Assembly: GCF_009908165.1 (NCBI RefSeq)
Contig: NZ_JAAAUC010000006.1
Location: forward strand, 186,001 to 250,000
Length of the DNA stretch: 64,000 nucleotides
Source: Frigidibacter albus
GTDB taxonomy: Bacteria > Pseudomonadota > Alphaproteobacteria > Rhodobacterales > Rhodobacteraceae
Direction: 5' to 3'
Of this stretch, positions 34,705 to 43,086 are shown piece after piece. Positions within the stretch are counted from its first letter, which is position 1. Every line of letters starts with the position of its first letter. The translations under genes were made by a program, and so were the position numbers. The notes below the pieces were generated by a model. The model ran no database searches. It was not told where the DNA came from and was given only the letters and a program-made list of their open reading frames with translations.

Positions 34705-36252
34705 CTACAGCGCGTAATGGGCGATCCGCTCGGCATGATGCGCCGAGCGGGTCAGCCAGCGCGAGGCGTCGGTCAGGTCGAAGACGCCCTCGGGGCTGAC
34801 GAGGCCGGCATGTTCGCGCAAGAGCGCCGAGCGGCGCAGGCGATGGGCGCGGTGCAGGAGGGTGGCTTCGAGTCGGGCCAACTGGCGGGCGGTGGCGGGG
34901 TCACGCGGGGCCTGCGCCGCGCGGGTCAGGGCGGCGCCGAAGGCATAGGCGGGGCGGCGCAGCACCGGGTCTCGGGCCAGAAGCGCGATGCGGTCCGTCT
35001 GCGCGGCGCGATGGGCGAGGCGCTGCAGGTGGTCGAAGCGGTGCAGCGCGGCGGACCTGCGGGCGAGGGTGGCGGCATCGCCCTCGGCCACGCGGATGCG
35101 GGTCAGGAAGGATTCCAGATCGTCGAGGGCGGGCTGGAGGAGGGGCGCCAGTTCGTCCAGCGGGGCGGTGTCGCCGGTGGGGCCGAGCCGGGTGCCGAGG
35201 GCGGTACAGAGGGCCGAAGCAATGGCGTCGGTCGCGGCCCCGGCGGCATCGAGCGCGGCGCCGGGATCGGCCAGCAACGCCGGGTCCAGCTTCTGGGTCA
35301 GGCTGGGGCTGCGGCCGGGAACAAGGCGCTCTATCAGCCGGGCGAACGGCGCGGTGAGCGGCAGCATCAGCATAACACCCAAGAGGTTGAAGGCGGTGTG
35401 GAAGGCGACCAGCGCGGCGGGCGCGTCGCCCCCGGTCAGCATCGCCAGCGCCGGCGCGGCCCAGCCGACCACGGCAAAGGCGGCAAGCCCGGTCACCACG
35501 TTATAGGCCACATGCGCCATCGCGGTGCGGCGCATGTCGCGCGAGCCGCCGATGGTGGCGATCAGCGACTTGAAGGTGGTGCCGATATCCATGCCGATCA
35601 CCATCGCCGCCGCCTGCGGCAGGCTGATCGCGCCAGAGGTCAGCAGCACCAGCGCCATTGCCACCCCGGCGCTGGAGGACTGGATCACCAGTGTCACGCC
35701 GATGCCGATGCCCAGGAGGGCCAGCCGCCCGGCCAGCGTGTCGCCGGGCAGGCGGTCGAAGACCAGCCAGGTCTCGAAGGCGCCGGTGCCCTGCTGCATC
35801 AGGTCGAAGCCGAGGAAGATCAGGCTGAACCCGGCCAAGAGCGTGCCCGCCCGCGCCCAGGCGCCCCCGGCCAGCGCCCGGAGCAGGGCCGCCGCCAGCA
35901 GCATCGGCAGCGCGGCCATGCCGAGCTGCAGCTTGACCCCCAGCAGCACGACCATCCATCCGGTGATCGTGGTGCCGACATTGGCGCCATAGATGATGCC
36001 GATGGCCTGTGGGAAGGTCAGCAGCCCGGCGCCGACAAAGCCGATGGTGGTGACAAGGACCGCGCTGGAGGATTGCACCACGGCCGTGGCGGCGGCCCCG
36101 GTCACCGCGCCGGAGAGGGGCGAGGTGGTGAAGCGGCGCAGCGCCTCGCGCAGCTGGCGGCTGGCGAGTTGGCGCAGCGCGTCGGTCATCATCTGCATCC
36201 CGAGGATGTAGAGGCCGATGCCGCCGGCCAGCAGCAGAAGGTTCTGGGTCAT
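34705..36252 (-). CDS. Na/Pi cotransporter family protein (NptA/PhoU-like domain)
   Basis: 515 residues. Two homologous transmembrane halves each carry the QSSS motif of NaPi-II transporters: AVVQSSSAVLVTTIGFVGAG and LVIQSSSAGVAMALVLL, with GANVGTTITGW and GMDIGTTFKSL next to them. The C-terminal ~190 residues are a helical PhoU-like cytoplasmic domain. It should import phosphate with sodium. The ATG giving MTQNLLLLAGG fits the usual N-terminus; the long upstream extension is dismissed. Convergent with leuB without any spacer. Confidence 0.92.
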   Translation of the reverse strand: MTQNLLLLAGGIGLYILGMQMMTDALRQLASRQLREALRRFTTSPLSGAVTGAAATAVVQSSSAVLVTTIGFVGAGLLTFPQAIGIIYGANVGTTITGWMVVLLGVKLQLGMAALPMLLAAALLRALAGGAWARAGTLLAGFSLIFLGFDLMQQGTGAFETWLVFDRLPGDTLAGRLALLGIGIGVTLVIQSSSAGVAMALVLLTSGAISLPQAAAMVIGMDIGTTFKSLIATIGGSRDMRRTAMAHVAYNVVTGLAAFAVVGWAAPALAMLTGGDAPAALVAFHTAFNLLGVMLMLPLTAPFARLIERLVPGRSPSLTQKLDPALLADPGAALDAAGAATDAIASALCTALGTRLGPTGDTAPLDELAPLLQPALDDLESFLTRIRVAEGDAATLARRSAALHRFDHLQRLAHRAAQTDRIALLARDPVLRRPAYAFGAALTRAAQAPRDPATARQLARLEATLLHRAHRLRRSALLREHAGLVSPEGVFDLTDASRWLTRSAHHAERIAHYAL

Positions 36253-36457
36253 CGGTGTCGTCCCCCGCGCAGGCGGGATCCCGCGCTGGGCGCAGGATCG
36301 CAGAGCCGGGAACCCGGGGCAAGAATGCTGCGTTTGCGAAAGGCCGGCCGCGGCGGCAAAGGTGCGTTGAGTTGCCGCGGCAAATCTGGCAGCACGGGCG
36401 CAGAGGGTGCCCGGACCCGGCACGGTTCCCGGCGCGCAGCGAAGGAAGGCAATCACC

Positions 36458-37447
36458 ATGGCCATCGGCAATTCAAGCCTGCGCGGCGCGGTGCTGGCGC
36501 TGGCGGCGATGGGGATCTTTGCCACCCATGACGTGGTGGTGAAGCAGTTGGGGACAAGCTATTCCGCCATCCAGATCGTGTTCTTCGCCGCGCTGATGAG
36601 CTTTCCGGTGGTGTCGGTGATCCTGCTCAGCGACCGGACCTCGGGCACGCTCAGGCCGGTGCATCCCTGGTGGATCTTGCTGCGCAGCGTCTGCACGGTG
36701 ACCTGCGGGGTGACGGCGTTCTATGCGTTTTCCAAGCTGCCGCTGGCGCAGACCTATGCGATCCTGTTTGCCACGCCGCTGCTGATCACGGTGATCGCCA
36801 TCCCGCTGCTGGGCGAGACGGTGCGGCTGCGGCGCTGGGCGGCGGTGATCTGCGGGCTGGTGGGGGTGATGGTGGTGCTGCGGCCGGGATCGACCGACCT
36901 AGGCAGCGGCCATCTGGCGGCGCTGGTGTCCGCCATGACCGGGGCGCTGGCATCCGTCATCGTGCGCAAGATCGGCAGCGAGGAACGGTCGGTCGTGCTG
37001 CTGCTGTTCCCGATGGTGGGCAACTTCCTGGCGATGGGGGCGCTGCTGCCTTTCGTCTATCAGCCGATGCCGATCGAGCATCTGGGGCTGATCTGCATCA
37101 TCGCTTTGTTCGGGATTGCCGGGTCGCTGCTGGTGATTGCCGCCTACCGGTCCGGCGAGGCGGTGATCGTGGCGCCGATGCAGTATTCGCAGATCCTGTG
37201 GGCGACCGGCTATGGCTGGTTCCTGTTCGATGAGCGGCTGGACGGCGGCACCGTGCTGGGCGCGTCGATCATCATCGGGTCGGGCCTGTACATCCTGTTC
37301 CGCGAGAGCCGGTCGGACGCGTCGCAGAACCAGCCGGTGCTGCAGACGCGGCTGCGGCAGGAGACGGTGACCACCCCGCGCGCCGGGCTGCTGCAGCGCA
37401 TCCTGCGTCTGGGCGGCGACCGCACGATGACCGGGCAGGGTCGCTGA
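36458..37447 (+). CDS. DMT (EamA) family transporter
   Basis: 329 residues with about ten transmembrane segments in two EamA repeats (FATHDVVVKQLGTSYSAIQI in the first, IALFGIAGSLLVIAAYRSGE in the second). The ATG has an AAGGAAGG site. Relatives export amino acids or other small metabolites, but the substrate cannot be assigned. A polar ~40-residue C-terminal tail follows the last helix. It sits just before tRNA-Pro and is divergent from the phosphate transporter. Confidence 0.9.
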   Translation: MAIGNSSLRGAVLALAAMGIFATHDVVVKQLGTSYSAIQIVFFAALMSFPVVSVILLSDRTSGTLRPVHPWWILLRSVCTVTCGVTAFYAFSKLPLAQTYAILFATPLLITVIAIPLLGETVRLRRWAAVICGLVGVMVVLRPGSTDLGSGHLAALVSAMTGALASVIVRKIGSEERSVVLLLFPMVGNFLAMGALLPFVYQPMPIEHLGLICIIALFGIAGSLLVIAAYRSGEAVIVAPMQYSQILWATGYGWFLFDERLDGGTVLGASIIIGSGLYILFRESRSDASQNQPVLQTRLRQETVTTPRAGLLQRILRLGGDRTMTGQGR

Positions 37448-37509
37448 GGGCTGTGCTTGCGATGCCCCTTGCAAATGCGCGCGAGACCCGGTAACTCGCC
37501 GCTCACGGT

Positions 37510-37586
37510 CGGAGCGTAGCGCAGCCTGGTAGCGCACCTGCTTCGGGAGCAGGGGGTCGGAGGTTCGAATCCTCTCGCTCCGACCA
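37510..37586 (+). tRNA. tRNA-Pro (anticodon CGG)
   Basis: A 77-nt cloverleaf. Acceptor arm CGGAGCG pairs with CGCTCCG. The anticodon stem is CCTGC/GCAGG with loop TTCGGGA, so the anticodon is CGG (37544-37546). The T arm has one G-U, and CCA is encoded at 37584-37586. Confidence 0.97.
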
Positions 37587-37588
37587 AT

Positions 37589-37616
37589 GAAATCCCGAGG
37601 CTTCCGGTGGGATTTC
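37589..37616 (+). terminator. Hairpin after tRNA-Pro
   Basis: GAAATCCC at 37589-37596 pairs perfectly with GGGATTTC at 37609-37616 with a 12-base loop, directly after the tRNA. There is no T run, so it may be a processing signal or weak terminator. Confidence 0.4.
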
Positions 37617-37724
37617 GAGTGAGGGACGGTGGCTGCCTTGCGGGGTGGCGGGACGTCCGGGTTGATCTGATACAGACATTGATGGTTCGGACTGCGCGGG
37701 TTGGTTCGTTGCGGGGGATGCGGG

Positions 37725-38435
37725 ATGAAATTCGCCTATCTGATAGAGCCGCCGTTCAATGACCGGGATGCCTCGGGCGCGGTGCTTGGCCATGACGTCG
37801 AGATCGCCCGGCATGTGTTTGCCGAGTTGGGGGCGCCGTTCGAGCCGGTGGAGGCGGAGTTCGCGCAGCTTCTGCCGGGGCTTGCGGAGGGGCACTGGCA
37901 GATGACGACCGGCCTCTTCGCGACACCGGAGCGCGGACGGATTGCGGCATTCACGCATCCGATCTGGGCACTGCCGGACGGGTTGCTGGTGCGCGCGGGC
38001 AACCCGCTGGGGCTTGCCGGCTATCGCTCGGTGGCCGCGCATGGGTCGGCGGTGCTGGCGGTGATCCAGGACCAGTTGCAGCACCGATCCGCCGTGGCGT
38101 TCGGGATGCCGGACGCGCGGCTGCGGATCTTCGAGACCTATAGCGAGGCTGCCGAGGCGGTGCGGGACGGGCGCGCGGATGGCTATGCCAGCGTTGCGCG
38201 CGCACATGCGGGGTTTTTGGCGCAGAGGCCGGGGTTGGGGCTGGAGTCCGTGGATGTGCCCCATGCGGAGAAGCCGCCGGCGTTCGGGGCCTTCGCCGTT
38301 GCGCTGGACGACCGGGAGCTTCTGGGGCGCGTCAATGCGGTGCTGGCGGGGTTCCTTGGTTCGGTGGAGCATCGGGATGTTGCCGGACGGTATGGGTTCT
38401 CGGACGGCGAGGTCGATCTGGTGACGAGAGAGTGA
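37725..38435 (+). CDS. Family-3 solute-binding domain protein without signal peptide
   Basis: 236 residues matching the amino-acid-type binding fold: [55 protein letters not shown], and [18 protein letters not shown]. There is no signal peptide or lipobox, and no permease or ATPase gene nearby. It may be a cytoplasmic domain with a sensing or binding role, or an exported protein whose start I have misjudged (a GTG at 37701 adds only eight residues and no signal). The GATGCGGG before the ATG is a weak ribosome site. Confidence 0.75.
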   Translation: MKFAYLIEPPFNDRDASGAVLGHDVEIARHVFAELGAPFEPVEAEFAQLLPGLAEGHWQMTTGLFATPERGRIAAFTHPIWALPDGLLVRAGNPLGLAGYRSVAAHGSAVLAVIQDQLQHRSAVAFGMPDARLRIFETYSEAAEAVRDGRADGYASVARAHAGFLAQRPGLGLESVDVPHAEKPPAFGAFAVALDDRELLGRVNAVLAGFLGSVEHRDVAGRYGFSDGEVDLVTRE

Positions 38436-38494
38436 TGCCGAGCCTGGACTACCGGGCCGCCGCCAAGCGCTAAGGTTAGCGGCGGCCTTCGGCG

Positions 38495-39520
38495 TCACGC
38501 AATCCCATACCGCGTCCGGGCCTCGGCGAAGGACAGCAGCCGGCCCTGCGCCTCGTCCCACAGGTGCAGCTTCACGGTGGCGAGGCTGTCGCGGATGGTC
38601 ATCCGCTGCGCATCGGCCAGTTCGCGGTGGTCGCGGATCACCTCGGGCAGCCGGTAGAACGGGATGCGCGAATAGAGGTGATGCACGTGGTGGATGCCGA
38701 TATTGCCCGAGAGCCAGCGCAGCGGGGGCGGCAGGACATAGTGCGAGCTGCCCTCGAGCGCGGCATCGTGCAGCTGCCAATCCTCTTCCTTCGACCAGTG
38801 GGTGTCTTCGAACTGGTGCTGGACGTAGAACAGCCACATGCCGATGGTTGCCGCCATGACCGAGGTGGGCAGGAAGACCAGCAGCACCGGCCAGAGACCG
38901 CCGAACCAGATGATCAGCCCCACGGCGATGCCGATCATCGCATTGGTGCCCATCGCCGAGGTCCAGTGCCGCCAGCCGGAGTTCATCAGGCCGAAGGGCA
39001 GCCGGTTCTGCAGGATGAACAGGTAGCTGGGCCCCAGCAGGAACAGCACGACCGGGTGACGATAGAGCCGGTAGAGCAGGCGCCCGGAGGGGGAGCGCGC
39101 GCGGTATTCCTCGATCGTCAGGGTCATCACATCGCCGATGCCGCGACGGCCGAGATTGCCGTGATGGGCGTGATGGATGGAATGGGTGCGCCGCCAGACG
39201 GCATAGGGCGTGAGGGTGAGGACGCCGAGCACGCGCCCGACCCAGTCCTGCGCGCGGCGGTTCTTGAGGAACGCGCCGTGGCCGCAATCATGCTGGATGA
39301 TGAAGATCCGCACCAGGAAGGCGCCGTTGGCGACGGCAAGCGCAAGCGCAAGCCAGGGGCTGACCGAGAGCGCCATCCAGGCCAGCGCCCAGAGTGCAAA
39401 CAGCGGGATCAGCGTCACCGCCAGCTCGAACAGGCTGCGCCGGGTCGAAGGTTCGCGGTAGCGCGCCAGAATGCTGAGCCATTCGCGGGCGGTTCGGGGG
39501 GATTGGCTGGGTTCGGACAT
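38495..39520 (-). CDS. Membrane fatty acid desaturase
   Basis: 341 residues, integral membrane di-iron desaturase. The three His boxes are present: HDCGHG, HSIHHAHHG, and GIHHVHHLYSRIP near the C-terminus. The pattern and length fit acyl-lipid desaturases of the Delta-12/DesA group rather than the short Delta-9 type, but regioselectivity is inferred. It introduces a double bond into membrane fatty acids using O2 and an electron donor. The ATG giving MSEPSQSPRTA is used because the upstream extension is not protein-like. Confidence 0.9.
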   Translation of the reverse strand: MSEPSQSPRTAREWLSILARYREPSTRRSLFELAVTLIPLFALWALAWMALSVSPWLALALAVANGAFLVRIFIIQHDCGHGAFLKNRRAQDWVGRVLGVLTLTPYAVWRRTHSIHHAHHGNLGRRGIGDVMTLTIEEYRARSPSGRLLYRLYRHPVVLFLLGPSYLFILQNRLPFGLMNSGWRHWTSAMGTNAMIGIAVGLIIWFGGLWPVLLVFLPTSVMAATIGMWLFYVQHQFEDTHWSKEEDWQLHDAALEGSSHYVLPPPLRWLSGNIGIHHVHHLYSRIPFYRLPEVIRDHRELADAQRMTIRDSLATVKLHLWDEAQGRLLSFAEARTRYGIA

Positions 39521-39782
39521 CAACGCCTGCGGTTTCGTGCCGGGTGTGTCCCGGCAGGTTCCTGTCGAGCCTTGGCAGAAAACCATCGAGCAAGCGGTCC
39601 GTTCAGGCACGTATGAGCTAAGGCCTGTTGCCCGCATTTTCAACTGGTTTGATTGTCTCAGGCCGATCACTGCCGATCACGATCGGAGGTTGGGACCATG
39701 CCCCCGACGGCATGATCGCCGCGCCTTTGCCAACCCTCCGCCGCGCTGCTATGCCAAGACAAACCCCTTCGGCGGAGGCCCC

Positions 39783-40673
39783 ATGCTGCGATTGTTCGGG
39801 CGCAAGCGCGCCATCACCCGGATCGGGCTGACCCCGCCGCCGGCGGAGCCGGGGCGGGCGGGGCTGGCGATCGTGCTGATCGTGCGCAACGAGGCGCGGC
39901 ATATCGGGGAATGGGCGCGGTTCCATGCGGCGGCGGGGGTGCGGCGCTTCATCGTCTATGACAATGGCTGCACGGACGGGACGCTGGAGGCGCTGGAGGC
40001 GGCGGTGCCGGGGATGGCGGTGGTGATCCCCTGGGACCAGAAGTTGACGGCGGGGACGGCCGAGATCCACAATCAGGTGCTGGCCTATGCCCATGCCACG
40101 CGCAACTTTGGCGGGGCGTTCCGCTGGATGAGCTATCTGGATGTCGACGAGTTTCTGGTGCCGAAGCGGGCGGCCAGCCTGACGGAGGCGCTGGCGCATC
40201 TGGAAAAGTGGCGGAACATCAGCCTGCCCTGGCACATGTTCGGGCGGAACGGGCATGGGGAGGCTCCGGCAGGCGGGGTGGTACAGAACTACACCCGGCG
40301 CAATCCGGGTCCGATGAGCGCGGCGAAGGGGCTGCGGAACTTCAAGATGATCGTGGACCCGTGCCATGTGACGGCGATCCGGGTGCATACGATCTGGACG
40401 GATGGCAGCGATGCGACCTGCAATGACCGGGGGCAGCAGTTCAGCGCGGCGGGGCGCGAGGCGCCAGGGTTCTATTCGGCGGATCACATCCAGCTGAACC
40501 ATTACTACACCCGGTCAGACAGCGAATTGCGCGCCAAGATCGCGCGGGGGCCGAACCTGACCACGCCCGATGCCGACCATCTGCGCCGGGTGATGCGCAA
40601 GGTGGCGCATATCGAGGCGGGGGAGATCGAGGACCGCAGTGCGCCGGAGTTTCTGGCACGGATCGGGGGCTGA
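39783..40673 (+). CDS. Glycosyltransferase family 92-like (DUF23) protein
   Basis: 296 residues. GT-A features are visible: IVRNEARHIGEWARFHAAAG (nucleotide-binding strand/helix), YDNGCTDGTLEAL, and the metal-binding WMSYLDVDEFLVP (DVD). Homologues add sugars to surface polysaccharides or lipids, but donor and acceptor are unknown. The ATG follows a GGAGG site. No other surface-polysaccharide genes are nearby, so its pathway is open. Confidence 0.85.
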   Translation: MLRLFGRKRAITRIGLTPPPAEPGRAGLAIVLIVRNEARHIGEWARFHAAAGVRRFIVYDNGCTDGTLEALEAAVPGMAVVIPWDQKLTAGTAEIHNQVLAYAHATRNFGGAFRWMSYLDVDEFLVPKRAASLTEALAHLEKWRNISLPWHMFGRNGHGEAPAGGVVQNYTRRNPGPMSAAKGLRNFKMIVDPCHVTAIRVHTIWTDGSDATCNDRGQQFSAAGREAPGFYSADHIQLNHYYTRSDSELRAKIARGPNLTTPDADHLRRVMRKVAHIEAGEIEDRSAPEFLARIGG

Positions 40674-40807
40674 GGGTGGTTGTTCGCGTTTCGGGCGCGG
40701 CGCGCGGAAACTTGTCCTTTTGCAGGGTGCGACGACGCGGGGGCTGAAATCCTGTTCCGGTTCGCCTATCTGGGAGGGGACCGCGAATCTTTACAGGAGA
40801 GCCGAAC

Positions 40808-41461
40808 ATGGGCCTGCGCATCAACGATATCGCCCCCGATTTCACCGCCGAGTCGACCTCCGGCACCATCAGGTTCCACGACTGGATCGGCGACAGCTAT
40901 GCGATCATCTTCTCGCATCCCAAGGATTTCACCCCGGTCTGCACCACCGAGTTCGGCGCGGTGGCCCAGCTGGCCGGCGAGTTCGAGGCGCGCAAGACCA
41001 AGGTGATCGGCGTGTCGGTGGACAGCGTCGAGGAACACCACAAGTGGATGGCGGATATCGAGAAATTCGCAGGCGCACCGGCGAACTTCCCGATCATCGA
41101 CGACACCTCGCTGACCGTGGCCAAGGCCTATGACATGCTGCCGGCCGATGCCTACCTGCCCGATGGCCGCACCCCGGCGCATTCGGCGACGGTGCGCACC
41201 GTGTTCATCATCGGGCCGGACAAGAAGGTGCGGCTGACGATGACCTATCCGATGTCGGTGGGCCGCAACTTCGCCGAAGTGCTGCGCGCGCTGGATGCGG
41301 TGCGGGCGACCGATGGCGTGCCGTTTGCCACCCCGGCCAACTGGGTGCCCGGGCAGGACGTGATCGTGGCGCTGTCGGTTCCGACCGACGAGGCGACGGC
41401 GAAATACGGCGAGCTGGACATCAAGCTGCCCTATCTGCGCTTTGCCAAGGCGCCGGTCTGA
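40808..41461 (+). CDS. 1-Cys peroxiredoxin (Prx6 family)
   Basis: 217 residues. The peroxidatic cysteine is C45 in FSHPKDFTPVCTTE, followed by the Arg-containing TVRTVFIIGPDKKVRLTMTYP block and the long C-terminal dimerisation region of the Prx6 class (LPYLRFAKAPV end). No resolving cysteine of the 2-Cys type is visible. It reduces hydrogen peroxide and alkyl hydroperoxides. An ACAGGAGAG site precedes the ATG. A strong terminator follows. Confidence 0.95.
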   Translation: MGLRINDIAPDFTAESTSGTIRFHDWIGDSYAIIFSHPKDFTPVCTTEFGAVAQLAGEFEARKTKVIGVSVDSVEEHHKWMADIEKFAGAPANFPIIDDTSLTVAKAYDMLPADAYLPDGRTPAHSATVRTVFIIGPDKKVRLTMTYPMSVGRNFAEVLRALDAVRATDGVPFATPANWVPGQDVIVALSVPTDEATAKYGELDIKLPYLRFAKAPV

Positions 41462-41476
41462 ACAATTCCTGAAGTT

Positions 41477-41788
41477 TCAGGATTGCGTGAAAGCCCCCGC
41501 TAGCGGGGGCTTTTGCATGTTCAGGGTGGCGGGGTGGCCCGGCCCCCAGATGCGCGCGGCATCGCGGGCCAGCAGCCGCGCCTCGGCCGCGTCGAGCCGG
41601 GCGCGGGCACGTGCCTCGCATCCGGTCTCGCGCAGCGCCTGCCGCCAGAGCCGCAGCAAGGACGCCGCGCTCCACGGCAGGGCGGCCGTCGCTGCCCAGT
41701 CCCGCAGCGCCGGGGGCAGGCGGTCATGCGCGTCCATCGGTGCCAGCCGGGACCGGGCGCGCAGGGTCGTTGCCAGGTTGCGGCGCAT
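41477..41788 (-). CDS. DUF6525 family protein
   Basis: 103 residues, no signal or membrane segment: MRRNLATTLRARSRL, then DRLPPALRDWAATAALPWS and RARLDAAEARLLARDAARIWG. These blocks match the small alphaproteobacterial DUF6525 family of unknown function. The ATG lies one base after the TGA of the COG0523 gene, so the two are co-translated. The last residues (KPPLAGAF) are encoded within the hairpin terminator of the convergent peroxiredoxin gene. No function can be given. Confidence 0.75.
   Translation of the reverse strand: MRRNLATTLRARSRLAPMDAHDRLPPALRDWAATAALPWSAASLLRLWRQALRETGCEARARARLDAAEARLLARDAARIWGPGHPATLNMQKPPLAGAFTQS
41490..41514. terminator. Terminator after peroxiredoxin, overlapping DUF6525 3' end
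   Basis: AAAGCCCCCGC and GCGGGGGCTTT form a near-perfect stem flanked by A and T runs, so it can work on both strands. It lies 28 bases after the peroxiredoxin stop and inside the DUF6525 coding end. Confidence 0.85.
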
Positions 41789-41789
41789 G

Positions 41790-43019
41790 TCAGGCGGCGC
41801 CCTTCTTCCACACCGGGAACGGATCGGCCATGCGCTTCCAGTCGCGCGGCCGGAAGTCGTTGGCGGGGACCAGCGCGGCATCCAGCGCGGCGGTGATCGC
41901 CGCCTTGTCCATGCCCGAGCCGATGAAGACCAGCTCTTGCCGGCGGTCGCCCCACGGGTCTAGCCATTTCGCTTCCAGTTCGGCCATCGCCTCGGGGTGC
42001 TTCGGCCAGCGCGCCTTCGGGACGCTTGCCCACCAGCCGCCAAGCGGGGTGATGGAGGAGACGGCGCCGGCCAGCGAGTATTCCACCGCCCAGTCTGGCC
42101 GCGTCGCCAGCCAGAAATGGCCCTTGGCGCGGATCACGCCGGGCAGGTCGCCGGTCAGCACCGCATGGACGCGGGCGGGGTCGAAGGGCTGGCGGGCGCG
42201 GTAGACGAAGGAGGAGATACCGTATTCCTCGGTTTCCGGCACATGATTGGCAAAGCCGTAAAGCTCCTTCGCCCAGAGCGGATGTTCATGGGCGCGGTCG
42301 AAATCGAAGCGGCCAGTGTCGAAGATCTGGGCGGGGTCGACCGAGGAATTGTCGGTCTCGATCAGCAGCGCATCGGGGTTGAGGGCGCGGACGATGCGGC
42401 GGGCGGCCTCTGCCCGTTCCGGCCCGGCATCGGTGATCTTGTTGAGGATCACCACATCGGCAAATTCCATCTGGTCGGTCAGCAGGTTCACCAGCGTGCG
42501 GGTGTCGGCATCGCCCAGGCTCTCACCTCGGTCGGTCAGAAAGTCGTGGCTGGCGAAGTCCTTCAGCAGGTTGATCGCGTCGACGACCGTCACCATCGTA
42601 TCCAGCCGGGCGACATCGGACAGGCTGTCGCCCGCCTCGTCGCGGAAGTCGAAGGTGGCGGCGACGGGCAGCGGCTCGGCGATGCCGGTGGATTCGATCA
42701 GCAGGTAATCGAAGCGACCCTCGGCGGCGAGGCGGCGCACCTCGACCAGCAGGTCATCGCGCAGGGTGCAGCAGATGCAGCCATTGGTCATCTCGACCAG
42801 CTTCTCCTCGGTCCGCGACAAGTCGGCACCATCACGGACCAGATCGGCGTCGATGTTCACCTCGGACATGTCGTTGACGATCACGGCGACGCGGCGGCCC
42901 GAGCGGTTGTTGAGGATGTGGTTGAGCAGCGTGGTCTTGCCGGCGCCGAGGAAGCCGGACAGGACGGTCACGGGCAGGCGGGGATCGGTGCGGGTGTCGG
43001 TGGCTGAGGATATGGACAT
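41790..43019 (-). CDS. COG0523 (CobW/ZigA-type) zinc-associated GTPase
   Basis: 409-residue G3E-family GTPase. P-loop GFLGAGKTT (22-30), the metal-binding CxCC motif in [11 protein letters not shown] (cysteines 81, 83, 84), ESTG, and the guanine-specificity NKIT in [10 protein letters not shown]. The C-terminal CobW domain contains [18 protein letters not shown]. Such proteins are zinc metallochaperones or low-zinc responders, and the Zur-like box just upstream supports this. The start is preceded by GGGAG, which lies in a hairpin. Followed directly by DUF6525. Confidence 0.92.
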   Translation of the reverse strand: MSISSATDTRTDPRLPVTVLSGFLGAGKTTLLNHILNNRSGRRVAVIVNDMSEVNIDADLVRDGADLSRTEEKLVEMTNGCICCTLRDDLLVEVRRLAAEGRFDYLLIESTGIAEPLPVAATFDFRDEAGDSLSDVARLDTMVTVVDAINLLKDFASHDFLTDRGESLGDADTRTLVNLLTDQMEFADVVILNKITDAGPERAEAARRIVRALNPDALLIETDNSSVDPAQIFDTGRFDFDRAHEHPLWAKELYGFANHVPETEEYGISSFVYRARQPFDPARVHAVLTGDLPGVIRAKGHFWLATRPDWAVEYSLAGAVSSITPLGGWWASVPKARWPKHPEAMAELEAKWLDPWGDRRQELVFIGSGMDKAAITAALDAALVPANDFRPRDWKRMADPFPVWKKGAA

Positions 43020-43052
43020 GGAAGGCTCCCGGAGATGTATCCGGGAGCTTCT
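43020..43052 (-). promoter_or_regulatory. Leader hairpin covering the COG0523 gene's ribosome site
   Basis: On the minus strand GAAGCTCCCGGA and TCCGGGAGCCTTC form a stem of about 12 bp (one bulged C) with loop TACATC. The 3' arm holds the GGGAG ribosome site and the ATG follows within a few bases. It could limit translation, or serve as a terminator for the upstream Nramp gene, though no T run follows. Confidence 0.5.
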
Positions 43053-43056
43053 AGCA

Positions 43057-43076
43057 TGTTATGTTATAACGTAGCA
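43057..43076 (-). promoter_or_regulatory. Zur-like operator upstream of the COG0523 gene
   Basis: TGTTATGTTATAACGTAGCA is a 20-bp imperfect palindrome (8 of 10 pairs) around the perfect core GTTATAAC. Known Zur sites of proteobacteria are similar AT-rich GTTATA/TATAAC palindromes, and zinc GTPases of this family are typical Zur targets. It ends 38 bases before the ATG. Confidence 0.65.
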
Positions 43077-43086
43077 AGGCGACAGC

